Shown: positions 53,488 through 62,293 of the stretch, piece by piece
Numbering within the stretch: the stretch's first letter is position 1
How the letters are laid out: each line of letters begins with the position of its first letter
NCBI RefSeq assembly: GCF_007988945.1
Contig: NZ_BJVC01000005.1
Location: 124,001-188,000, forward strand
Source of the DNA: Swaminathania salitolerans
GTDB taxonomy: Bacteria; Pseudomonadota; Alphaproteobacteria; Acetobacterales; Acetobacteraceae
Length of the DNA stretch: 64,000 bases
Direction of reading: 5' to 3'
Position numbers and translations under genes: made by a program
Notes under the pieces: model-generated
Database searches by the model: none
What the model was told of the DNA's origin: nothing
What the model saw: the letters and a program-made list of their open reading frames with translations, nothing else

Positions 53488-56400
53488 ATGAATCAGGTTG
53501 TCGTTACCGCGCTCAAGCGGCCCTACACATTCGTCGTCCTGTCCATTTTCATCGTCATTTTCGGCGTCCGCTCGGTTCTCAGGACGCCGACCGATATCTT
53601 CCCCAATATCAATATTCCGGTTGTCGCCGTCGTGTGGTCCTATATCGGGCTCATGCCGGAAGATATGTCTGGTCGTATCGTCTATTACTACGAGCGTGCC
53701 GTTACCACGACCGTAAACAACATAGAACATATCGAGAGCGGATCGTATTACGGTCGCGGCATCGTCAAGGTGTATTTCCAGCCGGGAACGGATACCTCGG
53801 TCGCGCAGACCCAGATCACGTCGGTTTCCCAGACCGTGATCAAGCAGATGCCCACCGGCGCGACGCCGCCTCTGATCCTGACCTATAACGCGTCGCAGGT
53901 GCCCGTTCTCACGCTGCAGATCAATTCGGACAAGCTTGGCGGCTCCGAGCTGTACAACATGGCCTCGAATCTGATCAGGCCGCAGCTCGTCTCGGTCAAG
54001 GGCGTCTCGATTCCGAGTCCCTATGGCGGCCTCGCCCCCTATATCACGGTGGATATCGACCCTTCGAAACTCATGGCGCACAACCTCTCCGCCGTGGATG
54101 TGTCGAATGCCCTGAACAAGCAGAACATCGTCCTGCCCGCTGGCGACCAGAGGGTCGGCCCGTTCGATTACATGGTCCGGACCAACGCCCAGCCGCGCGA
54201 GGTCGAGACGTTCAACAACCTGCCGATCAAGCAGGTGGGCAATGCGGTGGTCTATCTGCGCGATGTGGCGCAGGTTCACCGCGGCGGTCCTCCGCAGACC
54301 AACATGGTTCTCGTGAAGGGACATCAGGCGGTCATGATGGTTATCATGAAAAGCGGCGATGCCTCGACACTCGACGTGGTGGCGGGGGTCAAGAAGCGCC
54401 TGCCTCAGGTGATCGAGACCCTGCCCGAAGGCACGTCCATCAAGGTGCTCACCGATGCCTCGGGCTTCGTCAAGGAATCGGTGACGGATGTGGTGCGCGA
54501 GATGTGTATCGCGGCGCTTCTCACCAGTCTGGCCGTTCTTCTCTTCCTCGGCTCCTGGCGCTCGACCCTGATCGTGGCAACCTCGATCCCGCTCGCCATT
54601 CTCTGCTCGGTCATCGGTCTCAGCCTCGCCGGACAGTCGATCAATGTCATGACGCTCGGTGGCCTCGCGCTTGCGGTCGGCATTCTCGTCGACGACGCAA
54701 CGGTCATGATCGAGAATATCGATGCCCATCTCGAGACGGGCAAGGATCTCGAGATGGCCATTATCGACGCGGCCAACCAGATCGTCATCCCCACTTTCGT
54801 CTCGACCACCTGCATCTGTATCGTCTGGCTCCCGCTTTTCGAGCTGACAGGCGTTGCAGGATGGCTCTTCATGCCGATGGCGGAAGCGATCATCTTCGCC
54901 ATGATCGCCTCGTTCATCCTCTCGCGCACGCTGGTGCCCACCATGGCGAGCTGGATGCTCGCGGCGCAGGTGGCCGCGCATGACGCCGCCGACCCGCATC
55001 GCGAGCCGGGTTTCTTCGGTCGGTTCCAGCGCGGCTTCGAACGCGGCTTCACCCGCTTCCGCGAGCGCTACAAGATCGTGCTTTCGGGGCTGATCGAAGA
55101 GCGGCGCAAATTCGTTCCGTTCTTCATGGTTCTCTCCCTTGCCTCGACCGGACTGTATTTCTTCGTCGGGGAGGATTTCTTCCCCGAGATCAAGTCGGGA
55201 ACCCTGCAACTGCACATGCGTGCACCCATCGGCACGCGTCTGACCGAGTCCGGTAAGATCTCCGTCCTCATCGAGCGCAGGATGCGCGAGATCCTGCCCG
55301 GAAAGATCGAATCCGTTCTCAATAATTGCGGCCTGCCCTATTCGCAGCTCAATCAGGCATTCATTCCGTCCCCGACCGTCGGTACGGAGGATTGCGACAT
55401 CACCGTCTCGCTCAATGACGAGGCCAGTCCCACAGCGGAATATCGCCGCAAGCTGCGCGCGGGGCTGATCGAGGCGTTTCCCGGAACCCAGATCACCTTC
55501 CAGCCTGCCGATCTGACCGCCAAAATCCTCAATTTCGGTCTGCCGGCACCGATCGACGTTCAGGTCGTGGGCCGCGATCTGTACGGAAACTTCGCCTTTG
55601 CCAGAAAGCTGCGCCGCAAGCTCGCGCTCATTCCCGGTATCACCGATGTGGCGATCCAGCAGCCGATGACGCAGCCGACCCTGAGCATCAACGCCAAGAG
55701 AAGCTTCGCGCTCGGCACGGGCATTACCGAACAGAACATCGCGCAGAATGCCCTGATCGTGCTCTCGGGCAGCGCACAGGTCGGGCAGGTCTATTATCTC
55801 AACCATTCCGGCGTATCGCAGCTCATCGACGTTCAGACGCCCGCCAATTATCTCCAGACACTCAACGATCTCGAAACCGTGCCGGTCGACCGGGGGGACG
55901 GGAATCCGACAAATGCCCAGCCGCAGCTTCTCGGTGCGCTCGCGGATATCGAGCAGACCGGCACGCCTGCGGAAGTCGCGCATTACAACATCATGCCGGT
56001 TTTCGATATCTATGCCTCGAACGAGAATATCGATCTCGGCACCGTTGCCCGCTCCGTGCAGAAGGTTGCGGATTCGATGCGTTCGGATCTGCCCCGAGGT
56101 TCCCATCTGGTCGTGCGCGGTCAGGCCGTGACCATGACCGACGCCTATTCGCAGCTGATCGTCGGCCTCGCGATGTCGATCACGCTCGTCTATCTGATCA
56201 TCGTCGTGAACTTCCAGTCCTGGCTCGATCCGTTCGTGATCATCACGGCGCTGCCCGGCGCCCTGGGTGGAATCGCCTGGAGCCTCTTCCTGACCCATAC
56301 CTCGCTTTCGGTTCCCGCACTGACGGGCGCCATCATGTGTATGGGAACGGCCACGGCCAACGCCATTCTCGTCGTCGCCTTCGCGCGCGAACGCATGGAG

Positions 56401-56658
56401 ATCCACGGCGATGCGCTCAGGGCCGCGCTCGAGGCGGGATACGAGCGTATCCGCCCCGTTCTCATGACGGCGCTCGCGATGATCATCGGCATGGTGCCGA
56501 TGTCCATGAGCAATTCCGACAACGCGCCGATCGGCAAGGCGGTCATCGGTGGTCTGCTGGTCGCCACCGTTGCGACGCTTCTGTTCGTCCCCTGTGTTTT
56601 TGCCATCGTCCATTACAGAAAGCCGCATGAGCGCGGAGAAGAGGGAACACACGCATGA
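53488..56658 (+). CDS. RND-type efflux transporter, inner-membrane pump
   Basis: Proton-driven RND pump of 1056 residues. Twelve spans are predicted, with two large periplasmic loops. The proton-relay aspartate pair is in ALAVGILVDDATVMIENID. The N-terminus KRPYTFVVLSIFIVIFGV and segments such as PTDIFPNINIPVVAVVWSY, and the late repeat LAMSITLVYLIIVVNFQSWL, fit the AcrB-like family. The substrate is not readable. The adaptor starts at its stop (ATGA), then the outer-membrane factor. The upstream gap 53248-53487 has no gene. Confidence 0.95.
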   Translation: MNQVVVTALKRPYTFVVLSIFIVIFGVRSVLRTPTDIFPNINIPVVAVVWSYIGLMPEDMSGRIVYYYERAVTTTVNNIEHIESGSYYGRGIVKVYFQPGTDTSVAQTQITSVSQTVIKQMPTGATPPLILTYNASQVPVLTLQINSDKLGGSELYNMASNLIRPQLVSVKGVSIPSPYGGLAPYITVDIDPSKLMAHNLSAVDVSNALNKQNIVLPAGDQRVGPFDYMVRTNAQPREVETFNNLPIKQVGNAVVYLRDVAQVHRGGPPQTNMVLVKGHQAVMMVIMKSGDASTLDVVAGVKKRLPQVIETLPEGTSIKVLTDASGFVKESVTDVVREMCIAALLTSLAVLLFLGSWRSTLIVATSIPLAILCSVIGLSLAGQSINVMTLGGLALAVGILVDDATVMIENIDAHLETGKDLEMAIIDAANQIVIPTFVSTTCICIVWLPLFELTGVAGWLFMPMAEAIIFAMIASFILSRTLVPTMASWMLAAQVAAHDAADPHREPGFFGRFQRGFERGFTRFRERYKIVLSGLIEERRKFVPFFMVLSLASTGLYFFVGEDFFPEIKSGTLQLHMRAPIGTRLTESGKISVLIERRMREILPGKIESVLNNCGLPYSQLNQAFIPSPTVGTEDCDITVSLNDEASPTAEYRRKLRAGLIEAFPGTQITFQPADLTAKILNFGLPAPIDVQVVGRDLYGNFAFARKLRRKLALIPGITDVAIQQPMTQPTLSINAKRSFALGTGITEQNIAQNALIVLSGSAQVGQVYYLNHSGVSQLIDVQTPANYLQTLNDLETVPVDRGDGNPTNAQPQLLGALADIEQTGTPAEVAHYNIMPVFDIYASNENIDLGTVARSVQKVADSMRSDLPRGSHLVVRGQAVTMTDAYSQLIVGLAMSITLVYLIIVVNFQSWLDPFVIITALPGALGGIAWSLFLTHTSLSVPALTGAIMCMGTATANAILVVAFARERMEIHGDALRAALEAGYERIRPVLMTALAMIIGMVPMSMSNSDNAPIGKAVIGGLLVATVATLLFVPCVFAIVHYRKPHERGEEGTHA

Positions 56659-57941
56659 CCCAGCGCAACACGGCAGGAGCCGGTTCATCCCGTCGGCGCG
56701 GGCGCCTCGTCATCCTCCTGCTTCTGTGTGTGGCCGTCGTGCTCGCGGTCTGGGGGATTGTCGAACGTGCAGTGCATTACGGCACGCTTCAGGATCAGGC
56801 TGACGATCTGGCGCGTGCCCGCGTGACCCTGATCTCTCCCCAGCCCGGCCCTGCGACGCGCCATCTCGATCTTCCGGCCAATCTCGCGGCCTGGTATCAG
56901 GCGCCGATCTACGCGCAGGTCTCCGGCTATGTGAAGATGTGGTACAAGGACTATGGCGCCCATGTGAAGGCCGGCGATCTTCTGGCCGAGATCAGCACGC
57001 CGAGCCTCGATGCCCAGTACGAAGCCGCGAAGGCGAATTACAATGTCGTTCTCGCCCGCTACAAGCTGGCAGTGATCACGGCCAAGCGCTGGGCCGATCT
57101 GCGCGATACGCAGGCGGTCTCGCGTCAGGAAGTCGATGTGCAGGCTGCCAATGCCGCCGCCCAGAAAGCCCAGGTGGATCAGGCCCAGCATGAGGTCGAG
57201 CGTTACGAGGCGCTCGAGAACTTCAAGCGGATCGTGGCGCCCTTCGATGGCATCGTGACGTCGCGTCTCGTCAATGTCGGCGATTACGTCAATGCGGGTG
57301 GAGGCGACCTCAATTCCCGGGGCAATGCGTCCGAGCTCTTTACCGTGGCGGATACGCACCGGATGCGCGTCTTCGTTTCCGTGCCGCAGGATTATGCCGC
57401 GGTGATCTCGGACAAGCTCGATGCCGAGCTGACCCTGCCGCAATTTCCGCACCGGGTTTACAAGGCCAGTTTTCTGGCGACGGCGCAGGCATTCAACGCC
57501 GCGACCCGTACGGTCACGACCGAGCTCGAGCTGGGCAATGAGGACGGGTCTCTCTGGCCCGACTCCTATGCGACCGCACATTTCAAGGCGCCCGGAGATC
57601 CGGGGGTGCTGATCGTGCCCGTGAATTCCCTGATCTTCCGCGCGCAGGGGACGCAGCTCGCCACGGTGATCAACGACCATATCCACCTGATCGACGTGAA
57701 GACCGGGATCAATTATGGCATGACGATCCAGATCCTTGGCGGCATCGCGGCCAGTGACAAGATCGTGGCCAATCCGACGGCCGACATGCTGGAAGGCGAC
57801 GCAGTGAAAGTTGTACCCTCGACACGCGGCTACAATGACGTGACGGCAGCGCCGCGCAAGAACGTGGCACCGAAGCCGCATGTCGAGCACGCCATACCCG
57901 AAGGGGATGACGGCGCAGAGGAAACCGGGGCACGCCGATGA
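56655..57941 (+). CDS. RND efflux periplasmic adaptor (membrane-fusion protein)
   Basis: A 428-residue adaptor linking pump and outer-membrane channel. An N-terminal membrane anchor (RLVILLLLCVAVVLAVWGI) is followed by the lipoyl/beta-barrel region (YAQVSGYVKMWYKDYGAHVK, AGDLLAEISTPSLDAQYEAA), a helical hairpin (about 110-200) and FDGIVTSRLVNVGDYVNAGG. The C-terminal half carries NSLIFRAQGTQLATV. It overlaps the pump by 4 nt and the next gene by 4 nt, so this is one operon. Confidence 0.95.
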   Translation: MTQRNTAGAGSSRRRGRLVILLLLCVAVVLAVWGIVERAVHYGTLQDQADDLARARVTLISPQPGPATRHLDLPANLAAWYQAPIYAQVSGYVKMWYKDYGAHVKAGDLLAEISTPSLDAQYEAAKANYNVVLARYKLAVITAKRWADLRDTQAVSRQEVDVQAANAAAQKAQVDQAQHEVERYEALENFKRIVAPFDGIVTSRLVNVGDYVNAGGGDLNSRGNASELFTVADTHRMRVFVSVPQDYAAVISDKLDAELTLPQFPHRVYKASFLATAQAFNAATRTVTTELELGNEDGSLWPDSYATAHFKAPGDPGVLIVPVNSLIFRAQGTQLATVINDHIHLIDVKTGINYGMTIQILGGIAASDKIVANPTADMLEGDAVKVVPSTRGYNDVTAAPRKNVAPKPHVEHAIPEGDDGAEETGARR

Positions 57942-59554
57942 GGCCGGGCGGGAGAAGGCGGGCATATGATGTCTGCGGGATGCTCCTTGCCGCGACCCTT
58001 CTGAGCGGGTGCGATCTCGCGCCGCGTTACGAGGCGCCGCATTTCATCTATCCCGATGGCTGGAGCGGCAAGGGGGTTCTCGTCGACGGGAAGCCTGCCG
58101 ACGCCGTTCCGAAGGGAAAATGGTGGAAGGTCTTCAACGATCCGACGCTCGATGCGCTCGAGGAGAAGATGCTGGCATCCAATCCGGATCTGCAGGCGCA
58201 GGCGGAAGCGTTCACGCAGTCGCGCGACATCGCGCGCGAGACCGAGGCCCAGCTCGCGCCGCAGCTGAACGGTTCGGCCGGTATGTCGAACAACAAGACC
58301 TCACGCACCCGCCTGTGGCGCGGGACGTCGACCAACGCGCCCGTTACGGAATCGAGCGTCTTCTATAGCGGTGCCGCGACCTGGGAGCCGGATTTCTTCT
58401 CGCGCATCCGCAACACGACACGCATGCAGAAGAATCTCGCCCAGGCGAGCGCGGCCGATTATGCCAATCTGCGGCTCCTGCTCGAGGCGGAACTGGCCTC
58501 GAACTATCTCGGTCTGCGGGGGCTGGACGCGCAATATGTCGTCTATGACGATTCGATCCGGTACTATCGCACGGCCGTGAAGATCACCCGCCTTCGTCAG
58601 GCGGGGGCGATCGCGGCAGGGCTCGATGTCTCGCGTGCGGAAAACCAGCTTTTCGCGACGATGGCGGCACAGAGCAACGTCAGGGCGCAGCGTCAGGTGC
58701 TGGAACACGCGATAGCGGTTCTGGTCAATACGGTGCCGGGCAGCTTCCACATCGCTCCGACCGATCATCAGGTGCTGCCCTATGCGACCTTGCGCGTTCC
58801 TGCGGGCCTCCCTTCGCAGCTGCTCGAGCGCCGGCCCGATATCGCATCCGCCGAGCGCGATCTGGCCGCGAACAGCCGCGCGATCGGCGTGGCGCGGGCC
58901 GCCTTCTATCCGGATGTGACGTTCAGCCTCAATGGCGGCTTCATGAATAATGGGTTCGACCTCGCCAGTCTGGGGAACTCGCTCTGGAGCTATGGCGTAC
59001 AGGCGGTCGAGCCGCTGTTTACAGGCGGGTTGCGGCGGGCTGCCCTGCAACGGGCATGGGCGCAATATCGCGAGAGTGCCGACCGCTATCGCGCGACCAT
59101 TCTCTCGGCCTTTCAGGATGTCGAGGACGGGCTGTCCCAGACCAGCGCCTTTTCCGATCAGCAGAAGCAGCAGGCCGCTGCGGTCGACGCCGCACTGCGT
59201 ACCCAGCGCATGACCATGGCGCTCTATACCGGAGGGCTGACGAATTATCTCGATGTCGTGGTGGCGCAGCAGGCCGCTCTCGTCGCCCGGATCGACGCCG
59301 TTCAGGCCCAGACGATCCAGCTGCAGGCGACGGTGCGTCTGATCCGCGCTCTGGGCGGAGGGTGGGACCGCTCCGCGCTTCCTTCCGTCAAGGCGATCAA
59401 CCCGTTCGGGATATTGCAGTATGACGGGCTGCATCATCCCCGTCCGGCGGGGGACGTGGACACACGCACGCGGCCCGGAGACCTGGATCTGGGCGGCGAC
59501 AACGCGGCGGAGTCGGGCACGAAAGGCTTGACAGTGCCCGCCCGGGAGCGTTAA
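57938..59554 (+). CDS. RND outer-membrane factor lipoprotein (NodT/TolC-like)
   Basis: Outer-membrane channel of 538 residues. The lipobox is [14 protein letters not shown]. Two copies of the OEP helical hairpin occur: one with [20 protein letters not shown] and one with [20 protein letters not shown], the NodT motif. The end is long, with a Gly/Asp/Arg-rich extension after about residue 470, beyond the normal length, so the C-terminal tail is unusual. It starts inside the adaptor stop (ATGA). The ribosomal rplK follows after 104 nt. Confidence 0.93.
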   Translation: MRPGGRRRAYDVCGMLLAATLLSGCDLAPRYEAPHFIYPDGWSGKGVLVDGKPADAVPKGKWWKVFNDPTLDALEEKMLASNPDLQAQAEAFTQSRDIARETEAQLAPQLNGSAGMSNNKTSRTRLWRGTSTNAPVTESSVFYSGAATWEPDFFSRIRNTTRMQKNLAQASAADYANLRLLLEAELASNYLGLRGLDAQYVVYDDSIRYYRTAVKITRLRQAGAIAAGLDVSRAENQLFATMAAQSNVRAQRQVLEHAIAVLVNTVPGSFHIAPTDHQVLPYATLRVPAGLPSQLLERRPDIASAERDLAANSRAIGVARAAFYPDVTFSLNGGFMNNGFDLASLGNSLWSYGVQAVEPLFTGGLRRAALQRAWAQYRESADRYRATILSAFQDVEDGLSQTSAFSDQQKQQAAAVDAALRTQRMTMALYTGGLTNYLDVVVAQQAALVARIDAVQAQTIQLQATVRLIRALGGGWDRSALPSVKAINPFGILQYDGLHHPRPAGDVDTRTRPGDLDLGGDNAAESGTKGLTVPARER

Positions 59555-59658
59555 GGGGCCGCTCCCATTCGGAACGCGGGAGAGGTCGTGCAGGGCAATG
59601 CCCCGGCTTGTGCCTCACTGGAACCGCGGTTCGGGCAAACCATCAAGGAGTCCCGGAT

Positions 59659-60093
59659 ATGGCCAAAAAAGTCGTTGGCTACATCAAGTTGCAGATCCCG
59701 GCAGGCAAGGCGAATCCGTCTCCGCCGGTCGGCCCGGCCCTGGGTCAGCGCGGCCTGAACATCATGCAGTTCTGCAAGGAGTTCAACGCCAAGACGCAGA
59801 CACTCGAGCCCGGCATGCCGATTCCGGTCGTGATCACGGCCTATGCGGATCGCACGTTCAGCTTCGTCACCAAGACCCCGCCGAACACCTACTTCCTGCT
59901 CAAGGCCGCCAAGATCTCCAAGGGCAGCCAGACGGTCGGCAAGGCTGCGGCTGTCGGTTCGGTCACGACCGCGCAGCTGCGCGAGATCGCTGCCGAGAAG
60001 TTCAAGGATATGAACGCCAACGATATTGACGGTGCCGTGCGCATGCTCGCCGGCTCCGCGAAGTCGATGGGTCTGAACGTGGTGGAGGGCTGA
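59659..60093 (+). CDS. rplK: ribosomal protein L11
   Basis: Large-subunit protein of 144 residues that forms the GTPase-associated centre on 23S rRNA and helps stringent-response sensing. It has [20 protein letters not shown] and the L11 signature [20 protein letters not shown]. The C-terminal RNA-binding part ends [20 protein letters not shown]. The ATG at 59659 has AAGGAG 9 nt upstream. It starts the rplK-rplA-rplJ-rplL-rpoB cluster. secE and nusG do not precede it; an efflux operon does. Confidence 0.98.
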   Translation: MAKKVVGYIKLQIPAGKANPSPPVGPALGQRGLNIMQFCKEFNAKTQTLEPGMPIPVVITAYADRTFSFVTKTPPNTYFLLKAAKISKGSQTVGKAAAVGSVTTAQLREIAAEKFKDMNANDIDGAVRMLAGSAKSMGLNVVEG

Positions 60094-60097
60094 ACCA

Positions 60098-60790
60098 ATG
60101 GCCAAGAACAAGAGGCTGAACGCGGCCCGCGCAACGGTAGACGATGCGAAGATGTACGACATCGACGCAGCTGTCGCTCTGGTGAAGAGCAATGCGAAGG
60201 CGAAGTTCGACGAGACGATCGAGATCTCGCTGAATCTCGGCATCGACCCGCGTCACGCCGACCAGATGGTCCGCGGTCTGATCTCGCTGCCGAACGGCAC
60301 GGGCAAGACCCTGCGCGTTGGCGTGTTCGCCCGTGGCCCCAAGGCTGAGGAAGCCAAGGCAGCCGGTGCGGAAGTCGTCGGTGCGGAAGATCTGGCCGAG
60401 AAGATCCAGAACGGTGAAATCGAGTTCGATCGCTGCATCGCGACCCCGGACATGATGGCTCTGGTCGGACGTCTGGGCAAGATCCTCGGCCCGCGCGGTC
60501 TGATGCCGAACCCCCGTCTGGGCACGGTGACCATGGACGTGAAGGGTGCCGTTCAGGCAGCCAAGTCCGGCCAGGTCGAATACCGCGCCGAGAAGGCCGG
60601 TATCATCCATGCCGGCGTCGGCAAGGCCTCCTTCGAGGAAGGCAAGCTGGTCGAGAACATCAAGGCTCTGGTCGATGCCGTCCAGAAGGCGCGTCCGACG
60701 GGAGCCAAGGGCACCTATCTGAAGAAGGCGGCCCTGTCTTCCACGATGGGCCCGGGCGTGCGCGTCGACGTGGCGTCGTTCACGGCCTGA
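60098..60790 (+). CDS. rplA: ribosomal protein L1
   Basis: Large-subunit protein of 230 residues of the L1 stalk, also a translational autoregulator of the L11-L1 message in many bacteria. It has the L1 features [41 protein letters not shown] and [20 protein letters not shown]. It starts 5 nt after the rplK stop, so it is co-translated. The ribosome-binding site is weak but coupling explains this. Confidence 0.98.
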   Translation: MAKNKRLNAARATVDDAKMYDIDAAVALVKSNAKAKFDETIEISLNLGIDPRHADQMVRGLISLPNGTGKTLRVGVFARGPKAEEAKAAGAEVVGAEDLAEKIQNGEIEFDRCIATPDMMALVGRLGKILGPRGLMPNPRLGTVTMDVKGAVQAAKSGQVEYRAEKAGIIHAGVGKASFEEGKLVENIKALVDAVQKARPTGAKGTYLKKAALSSTMGPGVRVDVASFTA

Positions 60791-61077
60791 TCTGAGAGAT
60801 GACACCGCGCGGTCTTGCCGTGCGGTGGCGCAGGGGCGGGAGACTATCTCCCGCTTCCGAACCTGTCCGAGACCGGGCGTGCTGTTTTACGGAACGGCCT
60901 AAGGGATCCTGAGAGGGATCCGCGAGCGGGAGACGGGGCGCCAGCAGACAGGGCAGGGTAACCTGCCGGAATGCTGGGTTCCGATTGAATGGACAGGCGA
61001 GCGGTACTTTCCCGGTTTCGGGGAGGTGCCATGGGTAACCCGGTCCGGGAACCAAAATTTCCGGACTGACGAGGAGA
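60791..61077 (+). other. rplA-rplJ intergenic leader region
   Basis: This 287-nt gap holds no gene. It is rich in short self-complementary stretches, e.g. CCGGTTTC and later GGGAACC-type segments, ending GACGAGGAGA before rplJ. In bacteria such leaders carry the L10-L12 binding site that regulates rplJ-rplL translation. I cannot fix the L10 site, so the assignment is by position only. A promoter for rplJ may also lie here. Confidence 0.5.
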
Positions 61078-61602
61078 ATGGATTTGGACCGTCAGGAAAA
61101 ACGGGCCTTCGTCGAATTCCTCGCCAACGTGTTCAACAGCACGTCCATGGTTGTCGTCACCGAAAACAAAGGTCTGACGGTTGCTGATGTGACGGAGCTG
61201 CGTCGACGCGTTCGTGCGGCGGGTGCGACGTACAAGGTTGCGAAAAACCGGCTGGCCAGCCGCGCTCTGGATGGGACCCAATTCGACGGGATTCTTCCGC
61301 TGCTGAAGGGACCGACCGCGCTTGCGTGGGCGGATGATCCGGTTGCAGTTGCGAAGGTGATCGTCGAGTTCGCCAAGACGAACGACAAGCTTGTGGTGCT
61401 CGGTGGCGCCCTTGGTAGCCAGACGCTCAATGCGGATGGTGTCAAGGCTCTTGCCGCACTGCCGTCGCTGGACGAACTGCGTGCGCAGCTGGTGGGTATG
61501 ATTTCTACCCCCGCTACGCGTATCGCAGGCGTTGTCCAGGCTCCGGCCGGCCAGCTTGCTCGCGTCTTCGGCGCCTATGCCAAGACCGGCGAAGCCGCCT
61601 GA
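61078..61602 (+). CDS. rplJ: ribosomal protein L10
   Basis: Large-subunit stalk base protein, which anchors L7/L12 dimers. The 174 residues include [33 protein letters not shown] and the L12-binding tail end. The start is debatable: ATG at 61078 lies only 1 nt after GAGGAG, whereas TTG at 61084 gives the usual MDRQEKR start with a 7-nt spacing and is favoured on spacing. The product would then be 172 residues. rplL follows after 78 nt. Confidence 0.95.
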   Translation: MDLDRQEKRAFVEFLANVFNSTSMVVVTENKGLTVADVTELRRRVRAAGATYKVAKNRLASRALDGTQFDGILPLLKGPTALAWADDPVAVAKVIVEFAKTNDKLVVLGGALGSQTLNADGVKALAALPSLDELRAQLVGMISTPATRIAGVVQAPAGQLARVFGAYAKTGEAA

Positions 61603-61619
61603 ATTGTCTTACGCAGCGC

Positions 61620-61637
61620 CGCTCCTCTTCAGGAGCG
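61620..61637 (+). terminator. hairpin between rplJ and rplL
   Basis: CGCTCCT (61620-61626) pairs with AGGAGCG (61631-61637) around CTTC, an ultra-stable tetraloop. No U-run follows. In other bacteria such hairpins attenuate or process the rplJ-rplL message so L12 is made in excess of L10. Confidence 0.55.
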
Positions 61638-61680
61638 CGGGTTGTGAATCGAAAACCAGTTACCATATAGGACCATCATC

Positions 61681-62055
<375 letters not shown>

Positions 62056-62072
62056 TCAAGCTCACGACCCGC

Positions 62073-62092
62073 GCTTCGCCTTCACGCGAAGC
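62073..62092 (+). terminator. intercistronic hairpin between rplL and rpoB
   Basis: GCTTCGC (62073-62079) pairs with GCGAAGC (62086-62092) around CTTCAC. No U-run follows. It may attenuate or process the transcript between rplL and rpoB so that rpoB is expressed less. The rest of 62056-62293 holds no gene. Confidence 0.5.
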
Positions 62093-62293
62093 CGGTTGTG
62101 GATTGAGACAGGTCAGGGCGGAAATCCTTCCGGGTTTCCGCCCGATTTGCCGTTGCGGACAAACCCTGTATAAGGGCCGGTTGTCACGCAACAGCTTTAC
62201 GAAATCACGGTGCCGGTCGTTCCGGTCGCCCGCCATGGCAGTCTTCCTGTCATGTGGACGACCCGAAGGTCTGGTGCGAGAGGGCAGGGATAG

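Noticed and set aside
53347-56688. A 1113-residue open frame on the minus strand opposite the RND pump
   Set aside because: It is the antisense image of a clearly conserved pump gene. High G+C coding regions with strong third-position bias commonly leave the reverse strand open. No family features are seen.
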